Source: Prolixibacteraceae bacterium (GTDB lineage Bacteria > Bacteroidota > Bacteroidia > Bacteroidales > Prolixibacteraceae). From it: a DNA stretch of 64,000 nucleotides. Positions 24,671-33,879 of this stretch are shown here, piece by piece. A program made the translations under genes and the position numbers. Below the pieces are notes generated by a model, which was given only the letters and a program-made list of their open reading frames with translations, did not search any database and was not told the DNA's origin. The stretch spans positions 1 through 64,000 of the forward strand of contig JAIOZY010000018.1 in assembly GCA_021740385.1 (NCBI GenBank), written 5' to 3'. Within the stretch, counting starts at the first letter, position 1, and each line of letters begins with the position of its first letter.

Positions 24671-25798
24671 TTACTTTCCCTTTGCTGCTTCAATAATCAT
24701 ATCAACAACCGGTTTGGGCTGGTAATCACGATCAAACAACAACGGGTAATCGGTACGTCCCCGTATTGGCCAGTTATTTTTCCACGAATAGGCATCGGAC
24801 AATCCCCATAGGGTTACCCGGCTTACTTTATCGCTGTGTTTCATAAAGAGCTCAAAAAAATCGAAATAACGCTGGTTAAATGCTTTGTCAACCTCTTCGG
24901 GAAGTCCATCGGGATATGGGTTCAGCATTTCTTCATATTCGGCACCGAATGAAACTTCTGCTGTTGCTTCCCATGGGTTTGGAAGAGCCGAAACATCGAG
25001 TTCGGTAATCATCACATCACATCCCTGTTCGGAAAAAGCAACAATGCTTTTTTCAAGGTTTTTAATGGCCGGAGAATTCATGAAGTAGTGTCCCTGCATG
25101 CCAATTCCGTCAACGGTTACCCCTTGTTCCTGAATGGCTTTAACCATTTTCACCACGCCCTGGCACTTGGATTCTTTATACAAGTTGTAATCGTTGTAAT
25201 ACAATTCGGCTTCGGGATCAGCTTCTTTAGCAAATTCGAAGGCAAGGCGCACATAGTCTTCACCTATGATTTCATAAAATTTATTTTTGCGCAACGAGCC
25301 GTCTTCATCAATGGCTTCGTTCACAACATCCCAGCCATCAACACGGCCTTTGTAGCGACCAACCACGGTTGAAATGTGAGTTTTTATTCTGTTAATCAAT
25401 TCATCGCGACTAACATCGTTCCCTTCATCGTCGGTAAAAAACCATCGTGGCGCCTGTGAATGCCAGACTAATGTATGTCCAACAATAAACATGTTGTTTT
25501 CTTCTCCAAACGCAACAAACTGATCGGCATTTTCAAAATTGAACACACCCTTTTTGGGTTGGATCGGTCCTGCTTTCATGCAATTTTCAGCAACGATCGA
25601 ATTAAAATGTTTTTTAATTAAAACATCGGCCATTGAATCTTTTTCGGCGGTTTGATATGGGTTTACAGCCACACCAATCAGAAACTGGCCGTCCAGGGCA
25701 TCCTTAAGCCCGGGATCTGTATTTTCATTTGTTTTACAAGCGGCAAACAAGGCAGCAATACAAATAACAAATGCTGTTTCAATAATTGTTCTCATCAT
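24671..25798 (-). CDS. GH10 endo-xylanase, lipoprotein form
   Basis: 375 residues. The signal peptide ends LFAAC with Cys21 as lipidation site, so the enzyme is anchored in the envelope. The GH10 barrel follows: SIVAENCMKAG, GHTLVWHSQAPRW, acid/base Glu161 in WDVVNEA, nucleophile Glu266 in ITELDV, and the closing NNWPIRGRTDYPLLFD. It is closely similar to the cytosolic GH10 across the spacer, consistent with a gene pair specialised for different compartments. Its ATG overlaps the symporter stop by 4 nt, so hydrolysis and uptake are translated together. Confidence 0.92.
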   Translation of the reverse strand: MMRTIIETAFVICIAALFAACKTNENTDPGLKDALDGQFLIGVAVNPYQTAEKDSMADVLIKKHFNSIVAENCMKAGPIQPKKGVFNFENADQFVAFGEENNMFIVGHTLVWHSQAPRWFFTDDEGNDVSRDELINRIKTHISTVVGRYKGRVDGWDVVNEAIDEDGSLRKNKFYEIIGEDYVRLAFEFAKEADPEAELYYNDYNLYKESKCQGVVKMVKAIQEQGVTVDGIGMQGHYFMNSPAIKNLEKSIVAFSEQGCDVMITELDVSALPNPWEATAEVSFGAEYEEMLNPYPDGLPEEVDKAFNQRYFDFFELFMKHSDKVSRVTLWGLSDAYSWKNNWPIRGRTDYPLLFDRDYQPKPVVDMIIEAAKGK

Positions 25799-27300
25799 TC
25801 TACTGGTTTTACATTTTCTGCTGACAAATCGCCGGTAACAGATTTTCGGCGAGCTGATAAGTCAGTTTCAATCTGTGTTTCCATTTTCTTGTTGATGGCA
25901 TAGAAAAACAGCAGCCCGACACCGATGAAAAATGGGATAGCGGCATATACACTAACCAGCATTTTAGCACCTGACGATACTGTTTCCGGTTGAACCTGTT
26001 CCAGAACCTGTCCTGCCGGAACATCTCCTTTACTGATGTATCCGTACAGCCCCAAAATCCATGTGACCAGGGCACCACCAATAGACAAACCGGCTTTTAG
26101 CCCAACCATCATGGCTGAAAAGATTATGGCTGTGGCCCGGCGGTTATTTTTCCATTCTGAATAATCGGCTACATCGGCTATCATGGCCCATAATATGGGC
26201 GTTGTGATACCATAAAAGAACCCGTGAAGAATCTGGGACATGTACATTAATCCTACACTCTTTGAAGGGAAGAAAATAAATACAAATACAAACAGGGCCG
26301 AGATAAACAATGCTGTTCCAAACACATCCCGTTTTCCAAATTTATCGGCCAGTTTTTTAGAGAATGACAATCCGATTATCATAAATATGATTCCACCGGC
26401 ATTAAACAAGCCAAATCCGGCAGACATAGGGTCGGAGCCAAAAAAGTTAATGCCAATTGCATTGAATGAGTTTATAACTGGACTGATAAACTGAGCTAAG
26501 GCATCGGCATCGACATAATACTTAAAATAATAGACATAAGCCCCACCCTTCATCGCGAGGGTAACAAAAACAAGAACAGTCAAAATAAGCATAATAACCC
26601 AGGGCTTGTTTTTAAACAGGTCTGTCAAATCCTCTTTAAGCGTAGATTTTTGCTCGGGTTTGGGCACAACCCGCTCTTTTGTCGAGAAGAAGGTTATGAG
26701 CAACATTACTGTCCCGATAATGGCCATCCAGGTAATTACTTTCTCAATACCCGCGGCTTTATCACCACCACCAACATATTCAATAATGGGCAGCATGAAT
26801 ACCTGCACAAAAAATTGCGCAAACAATACCGCTACAAACCGAATGGACGAAATGCTGTTCCGTTCGGCCATATTGCCTGTAATTACACCACTCAGGGCAG
26901 CATACGGCAGGTTATTTCCTGCATAAAACAGCAAAAGCAAGGTATAGGTACCGGCTGCATAAATTAACTTTCCTTTGTAAGAAAAATCAGGTGTTGAAAA
27001 GGCCAGTAAAGCCATTACGCAAAGGGGAATTGAGGTATAAAGGATCCACGGGCGGAATTTACCCCAGCGCGAATTGGTCCGGTCTGCCAGTGCGCCTACT
27101 ATTGGATTGAACAGGAATGCTGCAACAAGCCCAACAACAAGCATCACAATGGATGCGTCGTTGTTTTTAAGGCCAAATATATCCGTATAAAAAAACGCCA
27201 GATAGGTTATCAGGGTCTGAAAAACCAAATTTGCAGCTAAGTCGCCCAAACTATACCCGATTTTTTCTCCAAGGGATACCTTTTGTGATATTTTATTCAT
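25795..27300 (-). CDS. GPH-family (MFS) glycoside/pentoside cation symporter
   Basis: 501 residues with about 12 membrane helices. The GPH pattern is visible: EKIGYSLGDLAANLVFQTL at the N-terminus, PIVGALADRTNSRWGKFRPW in the first cytosolic loop, and KLADKFGKRDVF in the middle of the protein. These transporters bring in xylosides, melibiose or glucuronides with Na+ or H+. It is the first gene of a two-gene operon with the lipoprotein xylanase, so xylo-oligosaccharide is the likely substrate. The imported sugar would feed the cytosolic GH10/GH3/GH116 enzymes encoded nearby. Confidence 0.9.
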   Translation of the reverse strand: MNKISQKVSLGEKIGYSLGDLAANLVFQTLITYLAFFYTDIFGLKNNDASIVMLVVGLVAAFLFNPIVGALADRTNSRWGKFRPWILYTSIPLCVMALLAFSTPDFSYKGKLIYAAGTYTLLLLFYAGNNLPYAALSGVITGNMAERNSISSIRFVAVLFAQFFVQVFMLPIIEYVGGGDKAAGIEKVITWMAIIGTVMLLITFFSTKERVVPKPEQKSTLKEDLTDLFKNKPWVIMLILTVLVFVTLAMKGGAYVYYFKYYVDADALAQFISPVINSFNAIGINFFGSDPMSAGFGLFNAGGIIFMIIGLSFSKKLADKFGKRDVFGTALFISALFVFVFIFFPSKSVGLMYMSQILHGFFYGITTPILWAMIADVADYSEWKNNRRATAIIFSAMMVGLKAGLSIGGALVTWILGLYGYISKGDVPAGQVLEQVQPETVSSGAKMLVSVYAAIPFFIGVGLLFFYAINKKMETQIETDLSARRKSVTGDLSAENVKPVE

Positions 27301-27423
27301 GGTTTTGATTTTATAGATTTAATTAAGATCGCTCAAAACAAGCGAAACAAATTAAATCTTTTTTTTTTAAACAATCTTACACTTTTTTAAAGTTCGCTGA
27401 ATACATTGCTAAAAATGCTTCAA

Positions 27424-27441
27424 AATTGAAAACGTTCAATT
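27424..27441. promoter_or_regulatory. candidate operator upstream of the symporter
   Basis: AATTGAA (27424-27430), AACG, TTCAATT (27435-27441): a perfect 7-bp inverted repeat with a central ACG, about 125 nt upstream of the symporter. It resembles sites bound by LacI-type sugar regulators, but no such regulator is in the window. Confidence 0.3.
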
Positions 27442-27527
27442 GCATGTTTCTTCAGTTTCCCTTTATGCTAAAATCAATTTAAACACCATTCTTGTCGATA
27501 TAAATCGGAAATTGGCCGATAAAAGCA

Positions 27528-27953
27528 ATGAGAGTTGAACGCAATTGGGTAATGCATTACGGAGGTTCTGCCTGGGGAAAAGACAAAAAAGATTTCTTTT
27601 CGCTGTTTATCAAGCCCCTCATTTTTTCCAGGGAATACACCGTAACCGATAAAATAAATTACCTGAAAGGAATGAATGTTTCGCTCGAAAAGTTATGGGA
27701 ACCTTTAATGAAACAACACCTGGTTGATATTGTAACAAAAGTAAATGTCCCGGTCTATTTTTTACATGGCACACACGACCAGCAAACTTCTTACATTCTG
27801 GCGCGGGAATATTTCAATAAACTTGATGCACCTCAAAAACACTTCATCGAATTCGAAAATTCAGCCCACATGCTAACCTATAATAACGAAATAGATAAAT
27901 TTCACAAGGTACTTATAGAGCAAATCCCCGATGAAGTAACCGTAAATAACTAA
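27528..27953 (+). pseudogene. alpha/beta-hydrolase, 5'-truncated remnant
   Basis: 141 residues matching only the C-terminal half of a family of alpha/beta-hydrolases: RNWVMHYGGSAWG, SREYTVTDKINYLKGM, then the catalytic acid in FLHGTHDQQTS and the catalytic His in FENSAHML. The half that should hold the G-x-S-x-G nucleophile is missing, and the 227 bp upstream do not encode it. The frame is otherwise open, so a short expressed protein is possible, but hydrolase activity is not expected. It sits at the edge of the sugar cluster where a rearrangement could have removed its front. Confidence 0.7.
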
Positions 27954-28057
27954 ACATTAAGTATATTATATTGTGCACACAAGTTCAGCCTGTCCGTGTT
28001 TTCGTCCTGCCGAAATAATTAAAAACGCCTTCTTCCGTTCTATTCAAAAGAAAGGCT

Positions 28058-28065
28058 TATTTTTG
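28058..28065 (+). promoter_or_regulatory. candidate -7 box for the mannosyltransferase gene
   Basis: TATTTTTG matches TAnnTTTG exactly, 37 nt before the start codon at 28103. The -33 region (about 28034) is only a weak match. Confidence 0.4.
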
Positions 28066-28102
28066 TATAAATTGAACCGGCATAAATATTATCCATATAA
28101 AG

Positions 28103-28837
28103 ATGAAAGAGAACCTCGTTATTATCCCCACCTACAATGAGAAGGAAAACATCGAGAAAATTATCCGTTATGTTTTTGAAAAGCTTCCTGTTGAATTTCA
28201 CATTCTAATAATTGATGACAATTCACCCGATGGAACCGCTGCTATTGTAAAGAACTTTATTGATGTTTTTTCCGGAAAATTATTCATCGTTGAACGGGAA
28301 GGCAAACAGGGCCTTGGAACTGCTTATATTGAAGGCTTCCGCTGGGCGCTTTCAAACGGCTACAGGTATATTTTCGAAATGGATGCCGATTTTTCGCATA
28401 ACCCCGACGACCTTGTTCGCCTGAGGAAAGCATGTGTAAACGGTGCCGACATGTCGGTAGGGTCGCGTTATGTTTCAGGCATTAACGTTGTAAACTGGCC
28501 GCTTACCAGGGTATTAATGTCGTACTTTGCCTCCTTGTATGTACGCATAATTACCGGCATGAAAGTGCACGATTCCACTGCCGGTTTCGCGTGTTATACC
28601 GATAAAGTTTTGCGAACCATTAACCTGGAGAATATAAGAATGAAAGGTTACGGGTTCCAGATTGAAATGAAATTCACCACCTGGAAACACGGTTTCAAAA
28701 TTGAAGAGGTGCCCATTGTTTTCATCGACCGCCAGGAAGGTACCTCAAAAATGAGCGGCGGTATTTTCAGCGAAGCGTTGTTTGGGGTAATCAAATTAAA
28801 ATGGCGTAGTTTTTTCAACAAATACCCCAAGGTTTAA
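28103..28837 (+). CDS. polyprenol-phosphate mannosyltransferase (GT2, DPM1-like)
   Basis: 244 residues, soluble, with no C-terminal membrane helices. GT2 features of dolichol/polyprenol-phosphate mannose synthases are complete: IPTYNEKENI, DDNSPDGT, KQGLGTAYIEGFRWAL, the nucleotide-binding MDADFSHNPDD, VGSRYVSG, and a C-terminal EVPIVFIDRQEGTSKMS. It transfers mannose (or a similar sugar) from GDP-sugar to a lipid carrier at the inner membrane, providing donor for GT39-type enzymes; one such membrane protein is encoded at 61936-63762. Dihydroorotase follows 17 nt later. Confidence 0.9.
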   Translation: MKENLVIIPTYNEKENIEKIIRYVFEKLPVEFHILIIDDNSPDGTAAIVKNFIDVFSGKLFIVEREGKQGLGTAYIEGFRWALSNGYRYIFEMDADFSHNPDDLVRLRKACVNGADMSVGSRYVSGINVVNWPLTRVLMSYFASLYVRIITGMKVHDSTAGFACYTDKVLRTINLENIRMKGYGFQIEMKFTTWKHGFKIEEVPIVFIDRQEGTSKMSGGIFSEALFGVIKLKWRSFFNKYPKV

Positions 28838-28854
28838 ACATAAATATTTCGGCC

Positions 28855-30183
28855 ATGCAAACACTCATACATCATGCAACAATCATTAACGAAGGTAAAA
28901 AATTTACCGGGTCGGTTTTAATTGAAAACGATGTGATTGTTTCGATAATTGAAGGCAGCGGGGTTGTTGCAGCCGATGAAAGCATCGATGCCAGGGGCCT
29001 GTTGCTGCTACCGGGCGTTATCGACGACCAGGTACATTTCAGGGATCCCGGCCTTACCCACAAGGGCGATATTTACACCGAATCGAAAGCGGCCGTTGCG
29101 GGCGGGGTAACGTCTTATATGGAAATGCCCAACACAATTCCGCAAACCGTTACCATCGACCTGCTCGAAGAAAAATACAATCGTGCTTCAGAAGTTTCGT
29201 TCGCCAACTACTCTTTCTACATGGGTGCTACAAACCACAACATTGAAGAAATACTGAAGGCCGATCCGGCAAAAGTGTGTGGCATAAAATGTTTCATGGG
29301 CTCCTCAACCGGTAACATGCTGGTTGAAGGCGAAGGGCTTGAAACCCTTTTTAAAAATGCCCACATGCTGGTTGCAACCCATTGCGAAGAAGAATCGATT
29401 GTGAAAGCAAACCGGGAAAAATGGTTCGAAAAATACGGCGAAAATGTTCCGGTTGAATGCCATCCGTTAATCAGGAGCGAAGAGGCTTGTTACGCATCAA
29501 CATCGAAAGCTGTAAACCTTTCGGAAAAATACGGGACAAGACTACATGTTCTGCATTTATCAACTGCACGGGAAATGGAACTGTTTCAGGCCGGAGAAAT
29601 TTGCGACAAAAACATTACGGCTGAAGTATGTGTGCACCATTTATGGTTCGAACAAAATGACTATGCAAAAAAGGGAAACCGCATAAAATGGAACCCGGCC
29701 ATAAAAACATCCGAAGATAAACTCGCCTTGCGAAAAGCACTATCGGAAGGAAAAATTGATGTGGTTGCCACCGACCATGCCCCCCATACATGGGCTGAAA
29801 AACAAAACAGCTATTTCAAAGCACCTTCGGGAGGGCCACTGGTACAACATTCGCTGATTGCCATGCTCGAACTTGCCAAACAGGGCGTGTTCACATACGA
29901 TTTTATTGTGGAAAAGATGTGCCATTCTCCGGCCAGGCTTTTTAAAATTAACAAAAGGGGTTACATCAGGGAAGGTTACAAGGCCGATTTGGTATTGGTC
30001 GATCCCAACACGAAACAGACTGTTGAAAAAGATAACGTTTTTTACAAGTGCAGGTGGTCGCCGTTTGAAGGCGAGACTTTTTCACACCGGGTAACCCATA
30101 CTTTTGTTAACGGCAACCTGGTCTATCATGCGGGCCTTTTCAGTGAAATACATAAAGGCGAACGATTGATATTTGACCGCTGA
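28855..30183 (+). CDS. pyrC: dihydroorotase
   Basis: 442 residues, type I dihydroorotase of the cyclic amidohydrolase superfamily, which interconverts carbamoyl-aspartate and dihydroorotate in pyrimidine synthesis. Visible are GVIDDQVHFRDPG near the start, the bridging Lys145 in GIKCFMGSS, His176 in THCEEE, His231/His234 in LHVLHLS and Asp307 in VATDHAPH. The first residue of the usual H-x-H metal motif is Gln59 rather than His, as I recall from other Bacteroidota dihydroorotases. The gene ends 14 nt from the convergent chemosensory operon. Confidence 0.9.
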   Translation: MQTLIHHATIINEGKKFTGSVLIENDVIVSIIEGSGVVAADESIDARGLLLLPGVIDDQVHFRDPGLTHKGDIYTESKAAVAGGVTSYMEMPNTIPQTVTIDLLEEKYNRASEVSFANYSFYMGATNHNIEEILKADPAKVCGIKCFMGSSTGNMLVEGEGLETLFKNAHMLVATHCEEESIVKANREKWFEKYGENVPVECHPLIRSEEACYASTSKAVNLSEKYGTRLHVLHLSTAREMELFQAGEICDKNITAEVCVHHLWFEQNDYAKKGNRIKWNPAIKTSEDKLALRKALSEGKIDVVATDHAPHTWAEKQNSYFKAPSGGPLVQHSLIAMLELAKQGVFTYDFIVEKMCHSPARLFKINKRGYIREGYKADLVLVDPNTKQTVEKDNVFYKCRWSPFEGETFSHRVTHTFVNGNLVYHAGLFSEIHKGERLIFDR

Positions 30184-30197
30184 CAATACACCTGCTT

Positions 30198-31322
30198 TCA
30201 TTCTTTCGTTACAAAATAATTGATCAGTTTTTCCAATTGCCCCGACTCTTCAGAAAGCACCGTTGTAGCGCTGGCCAGTTCTTCGGCATTTGATGCATTG
30301 CGCTGGGTTGCTTCATTCAATTCCTGAATTGCTGAATTGATTTGTGTTGCCCCTGCATTCTGCTCCTGGCTGGCCGATGCAATTTTCTGAACAAGCGACA
30401 AGGTGTGTTCCATTTTGGGCAAAACGTTTGCAATCAAACCCATGGCTTCTTCCGAAAAAACAGCACTTTCGTTCGATACCCGTTCAATCTGCTTAGCCGC
30501 CTGGTTGCTCTGTTCCGACAGTTTTCGTACTTCGAGGGCAACAACCGAAAAACCTTTTCCCGCATCGCCGGCACGTGCTGCCTCAACCCCTGCATTTAGG
30601 GCAAGTATATTGGTTTGATAAGCCAGGTCGTTAATAATATCTATTTTTTCCGCAATTTCTTCCAAGTATTTTAAAACCTTAATTGTTGCTTCATTTCCTT
30701 CCCTTGCACTTTGATCGGTTTCAGTCGCTATTGACTGAGTTTCAAGAGCATTATCGCTATTACTGGCAATAATGCTTACCATTTCTTCCATCGATGAAGA
30801 AATTTCCTCTAAGTTACTGGCCTGGTTAGCAGCCGCCTCGGCTATCAATGCCGAAGTATCCTTTATCTGGGCACCCATGCTGGTCATGTTTTGGGTAGCT
30901 TGCTTAACGCCTGTAACAATTTTTTCAAAATTTTTCACCAAATCGTTTACAGAGTTCGCGATGATTCCAAGTTCGTCTTTCTTATCTAAAAGTTTTTGGC
31001 TGGGTTGAGCAGTCAAATCACCTTTTGATATCTTTTCTAAGTTCTTCATCGATTCCAGCAAAGGTTTTCTAATAACCCAATAAGCATAAAGGGCAACAAA
31101 AAAAAGTGTCAGAATGGCAACAATTAGCGAAACCGAATACGGGTAAATGTCGGGCCTTGCTGTCGACACTCTTGCATTGGTGGCAATAAACAAGAGGGTT
31201 AACACCCACATTACCGTTATTTTAAACAAGATAGACCGCTTAAATAAAAGCCATATCACAAAAATTGCGATTGGAAAAGAGATTACAAATGATAAAATTG
31301 AATTTTTAATTACGGGATCCAT
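30198..31322 (-). CDS. methyl-accepting chemotaxis protein without periplasmic sensor domain
   Basis: 374 residues. Three or so membrane helices fill the first 90 residues ([16 protein letters not shown] and following), with loops too short for a ligand-binding domain. A HAMP-like linker (about 90-125) leads to the signalling hairpin, whose tip includes [25 protein letters not shown]. The last residues are [12 protein letters not shown]; no CheR/CheB-docking pentapeptide is seen. It is the last gene of the chemosensory operon, 27 nt after cheB. It may sense membrane state or a partner protein. Confidence 0.9.
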   Translation of the reverse strand: MDPVIKNSILSFVISFPIAIFVIWLLFKRSILFKITVMWVLTLLFIATNARVSTARPDIYPYSVSLIVAILTLFFVALYAYWVIRKPLLESMKNLEKISKGDLTAQPSQKLLDKKDELGIIANSVNDLVKNFEKIVTGVKQATQNMTSMGAQIKDTSALIAEAAANQASNLEEISSSMEEMVSIIASNSDNALETQSIATETDQSAREGNEATIKVLKYLEEIAEKIDIINDLAYQTNILALNAGVEAARAGDAGKGFSVVALEVRKLSEQSNQAAKQIERVSNESAVFSEEAMGLIANVLPKMEHTLSLVQKIASASQEQNAGATQINSAIQELNEATQRNASNAEELASATTVLSEESGQLEKLINYFVTKE

Positions 31323-31349
31323 GGTCGTGATTTTTGCTTCATTAACATG

Positions 31350-32417
31350 CTATTCCATACATTGCTTTATCAAAAAATCGGGCATTTCTGATAATGATTG
31401 GATATGATTATGGGCGTTGAGAAGTGTTGCCTGGTATGGCATACCGTATACAATTGAAGATGCTTGATCCTGCACAACAGTATCACCACCGGCGTTTTTG
31501 ATATTCAGCAAACCTTTGGCCCCATCGGCTCCCATACCGGTAAGCAGTATACCAATAGCGTTTTCTTTTGCTGTGTTTGCAACCGAATCGAACATTACAT
31601 CGACCGAAGGCCTGTGGCGGTTAACAAGCTCTGAGTCGAGCAGGTTAACTTTCATTACACGCATGTTTCCCCTTACAACCAAGTGATGGTTTCCGGGTGC
31701 AATTATCACCCTTCCGGGTACTACCATGTCGTTGTCGTGCCCTTCAATCACTTCCAGCTGACAGATGTCGTTCAGCCGGTCGGCAAATAATTTTGTAAAA
31801 CCCTTTGGCATATGCTGGGTTATAACAATACCGGGCATTTGTTTGGGCAGGCGCTTCAAAATATACTCAATAGCTGTTGTTCCTCCTGCCGATGCCCCAA
31901 TGGCAATCACCTTATTAAGCGAAGAAACCGAGGGCTTAACAACTACCGGTTCGATGTGGTCAATGTCGAAAAGCAATCGTTGTTTCTTCCGTACATTGGC
32001 TTTTGATGCTCCCTTAATTTTTTCACAAACAAAGGCATAAAAATCGTACAGGTTTAAATCGGTTTTTAGTTTGGTGGGTTTGTCAATAATATCGATTGCC
32101 CCTTTCAGGTATGCATCAAGGCAAATTTCACGGTTGCCTTTCGTAATACTCGATACAATGATTACCGGAATGGGATGCTGTTTCATCAGCTTCTGTAAAA
32201 AGGTAAGGCCATCCATGCCGGGCATTTCAATGTCGAGTGTAATAACATCGGGCACTTCCTGCTCAATCATTTCAACCGCTTTGTATGCATCCGAAGCGGT
32301 TCCGATCAGTTTCAGGTCAATATCCGATTGCACGGCTGTTGCCAAAAGCCGCCGGAATATCACAGAGTCATCAACAACCAGGACTTTTATCTTACTGCTC
32401 AAAAACATCTTCTCCAT
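31350..32417 (-). CDS. cheB: CheB, chemoreceptor glutamate methylesterase
   Basis: 355 residues. An N-terminal receiver domain (about 8-125) has VDDSVIFRRLL and the phosphorylation site in TLDIEMPGMDG. The C-terminal methylesterase (about 165-350) keeps its Ser-His-Asp triad: GASAGGT, QHMP and GMGADGA. It removes methyl groups from receptors and can deamidate glutamine. The gene lies 4 nt after cheD and 27 nt before the last MCP, within the operon. Confidence 0.95.
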   Translation of the reverse strand: MEKMFLSSKIKVLVVDDSVIFRRLLATAVQSDIDLKLIGTASDAYKAVEMIEQEVPDVITLDIEMPGMDGLTFLQKLMKQHPIPVIIVSSITKGNREICLDAYLKGAIDIIDKPTKLKTDLNLYDFYAFVCEKIKGASKANVRKKQRLLFDIDHIEPVVVKPSVSSLNKVIAIGASAGGTTAIEYILKRLPKQMPGIVITQHMPKGFTKLFADRLNDICQLEVIEGHDNDMVVPGRVIIAPGNHHLVVRGNMRVMKVNLLDSELVNRHRPSVDVMFDSVANTAKENAIGILLTGMGADGAKGLLNIKNAGGDTVVQDQASSIVYGMPYQATLLNAHNHIQSLSEMPDFLIKQCME

Positions 32418-32421
32418 GATC

Positions 32422-32892
32422 CTAAAATTTTATGTTAATGTTCTGGATAACATCTACTTTTACAATACCGTCATTCACATTGAAAAGAATTTTTCGGCCA
32501 AATTTTCCACCGGTAATTTCTTCAACAATTTTCACATTGAGTTCTAATAATTTTTGTTTAGCCACGGCAATATTCCGTTGACCAACATTAAAAACGGCCT
32601 GGTTCAGATTTAACATGCTGCCGCCACCATAAATTTTGGCCACCAACCGCCTTTTAACGGCCCCGGCCATTATGACTTTATCATGCAATTCAGGTATAGC
32701 AATATCACCGTATCGTACATCGGGCAGGCCTTTATTGTTCCAGTTGGGAAGTAAAAAGTGATTTGCACCGCCAATTCTCGTGCCTTCGTCCCACAAGACA
32801 ACTGCTACACACGACCCCAAAATGGTGAATACTTTCATTTCACCCGATACGATGGCCAACTCTCCCTGTTTTAGGTATTTTACTTTATCCAA
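32422..32892 (-). CDS. cheD: CheD, chemoreceptor glutamine deamidase
   Basis: 156 residues, the usual size. The catalytic Cys28 lies in ILGSCVAVVLWDE and His45 in GGANHFLLP; KIYGGGSML is the third conserved block. CheD deamidates receptor glutamines and in some systems binds CheC, but no cheC is present here. It follows the receiver protein by 14 nt. Confidence 0.95.
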   Translation of the reverse strand: MDKVKYLKQGELAIVSGEMKVFTILGSCVAVVLWDEGTRIGGANHFLLPNWNNKGLPDVRYGDIAIPELHDKVIMAGAVKRRLVAKIYGGGSMLNLNQAVFNVGQRNIAVAKQKLLELNVKIVEEITGGKFGRKILFNVNDGIVKVDVIQNINIKF

Positions 32893-32906
32893 TTTAACCT
32901 ATTCTT

Positions 32907-33695
32907 CTATACCAACTTCTCTTTTAAAACATCGAGGGTAAAAGGCTTAACCAAATAATCGTCCATTCCCGAATCGTAGCATCGTTTAACGCTCTCTTCC
33001 GATTCGTTGGCCGTTATGGCAATAATTTTTGCTCTATGGGATGCAGTTTTTTCCCTTTCCCGAATTTTTACAGTTGCCTCGGGACCATCCATCCCGGGCA
33101 TGTATATATCCATTAGGATATAGGGGTAATTTGTTTTTTCACTAAGTTCGACAGCCACCTGCCCGTTACCGGCAACGTCGTATTCAAAACCAAGTTTCGA
33201 GATAAACATCCCCAACACTTTCTGATTCAATACATTATCCTCAACCAACAAAACTTTGCCGGTAGCCCAGGTCTGCTTTTCTTCACTCGTTTCTTCATGA
33301 ATTTCTTCATAGGTTGCATCCGGGTTTAGCAACCTTTCTAACCTGATTTTCAGCTCGGTAATATCCAATGGCAGCCTCAAAATATCGAAAAGCTGATTGA
33401 ACTTCCGCAACCTTACATCGACTTTTACTTTTGGGTTAACCGTAAATAATATGGGGAAATTTGAATAGCCCGCTTCTTTTTTCAGTTTGCTTGCGAAAGA
33501 AAAACCGGCACGGCCATCCTCCCCGCAATTAACAATAAACAGGTCGAATTGGTAAGCTTTTGCACGCAAAATGCCTTTTTCGACCGAACCGGAGATTGAT
33601 ACCCTGAACTCCTGCGATACGAGTTCATTTTTTAACGTTTCGGCAATTTTTTGTTGGTTTTCGACCAACAATATTTTTTTATGCTTATTGTTCAT
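32907..33695 (-). CDS. double-receiver response regulator (first receiver degenerate)
   Basis: 262 residues with two receiver domains and no output domain. In the first (about 7-125) the phosphorylation position reads FDLFIVNCGEDG, giving Asn56 where Asp is expected, and the Lys-Pro motif is replaced by LRLPLD, so it should not be phosphorylated. The second (about 146-262) is complete: LLVEDN, Asp196 in ILMDIYMPGMDG, ITAN, and Lys250 in KPF. No single-domain CheY is in the operon, so this is the best candidate for the phosphate-carrying output of CheA. Confidence 0.88.
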   Translation of the reverse strand: MNNKHKKILLVENQQKIAETLKNELVSQEFRVSISGSVEKGILRAKAYQFDLFIVNCGEDGRAGFSFASKLKKEAGYSNFPILFTVNPKVKVDVRLRKFNQLFDILRLPLDITELKIRLERLLNPDATYEEIHEETSEEKQTWATGKVLLVEDNVLNQKVLGMFISKLGFEYDVAGNGQVAVELSEKTNYPYILMDIYMPGMDGPEATVKIREREKTASHRAKIIAITANESEESVKRCYDSGMDDYLVKPFTLDVLKEKLV

Positions 33696-33813
33696 CCTCT
33701 GAAGCTTTTAATTTCCAATTTTTATTCTTTTTTACAGGATTGTATTTTGTTTATATCGTGCTATCATAAAAAAGTGTTTTCTTTTTTTTACTAAATTATG
33801 AAAATAGAACGAC

Positions 33814-33834
33814 TTAACCTGATTTATTCATTAA
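33814..33834 (+). repeat. single end related to the MITE-like element
   Basis: TTAACCTGATTTATTCATTAA closely matches the terminal repeat of the element at 24477-24610. It lies in the 184-bp gap between the double-receiver gene and cheR. No partner end is visible nearby. Confidence 0.5.
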
Positions 33835-33879
33835 ACGCTGCAAATATGTATTTTACTTTACCAAATATCTTTTCAGTAT

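Noticed and set aside
17477-27300. Polysaccharide utilisation locus of the SusC/SusD type
   Set aside because: No TonB-dependent receptor or SusD-like lipoprotein gene is present; described as a sugar cluster only.
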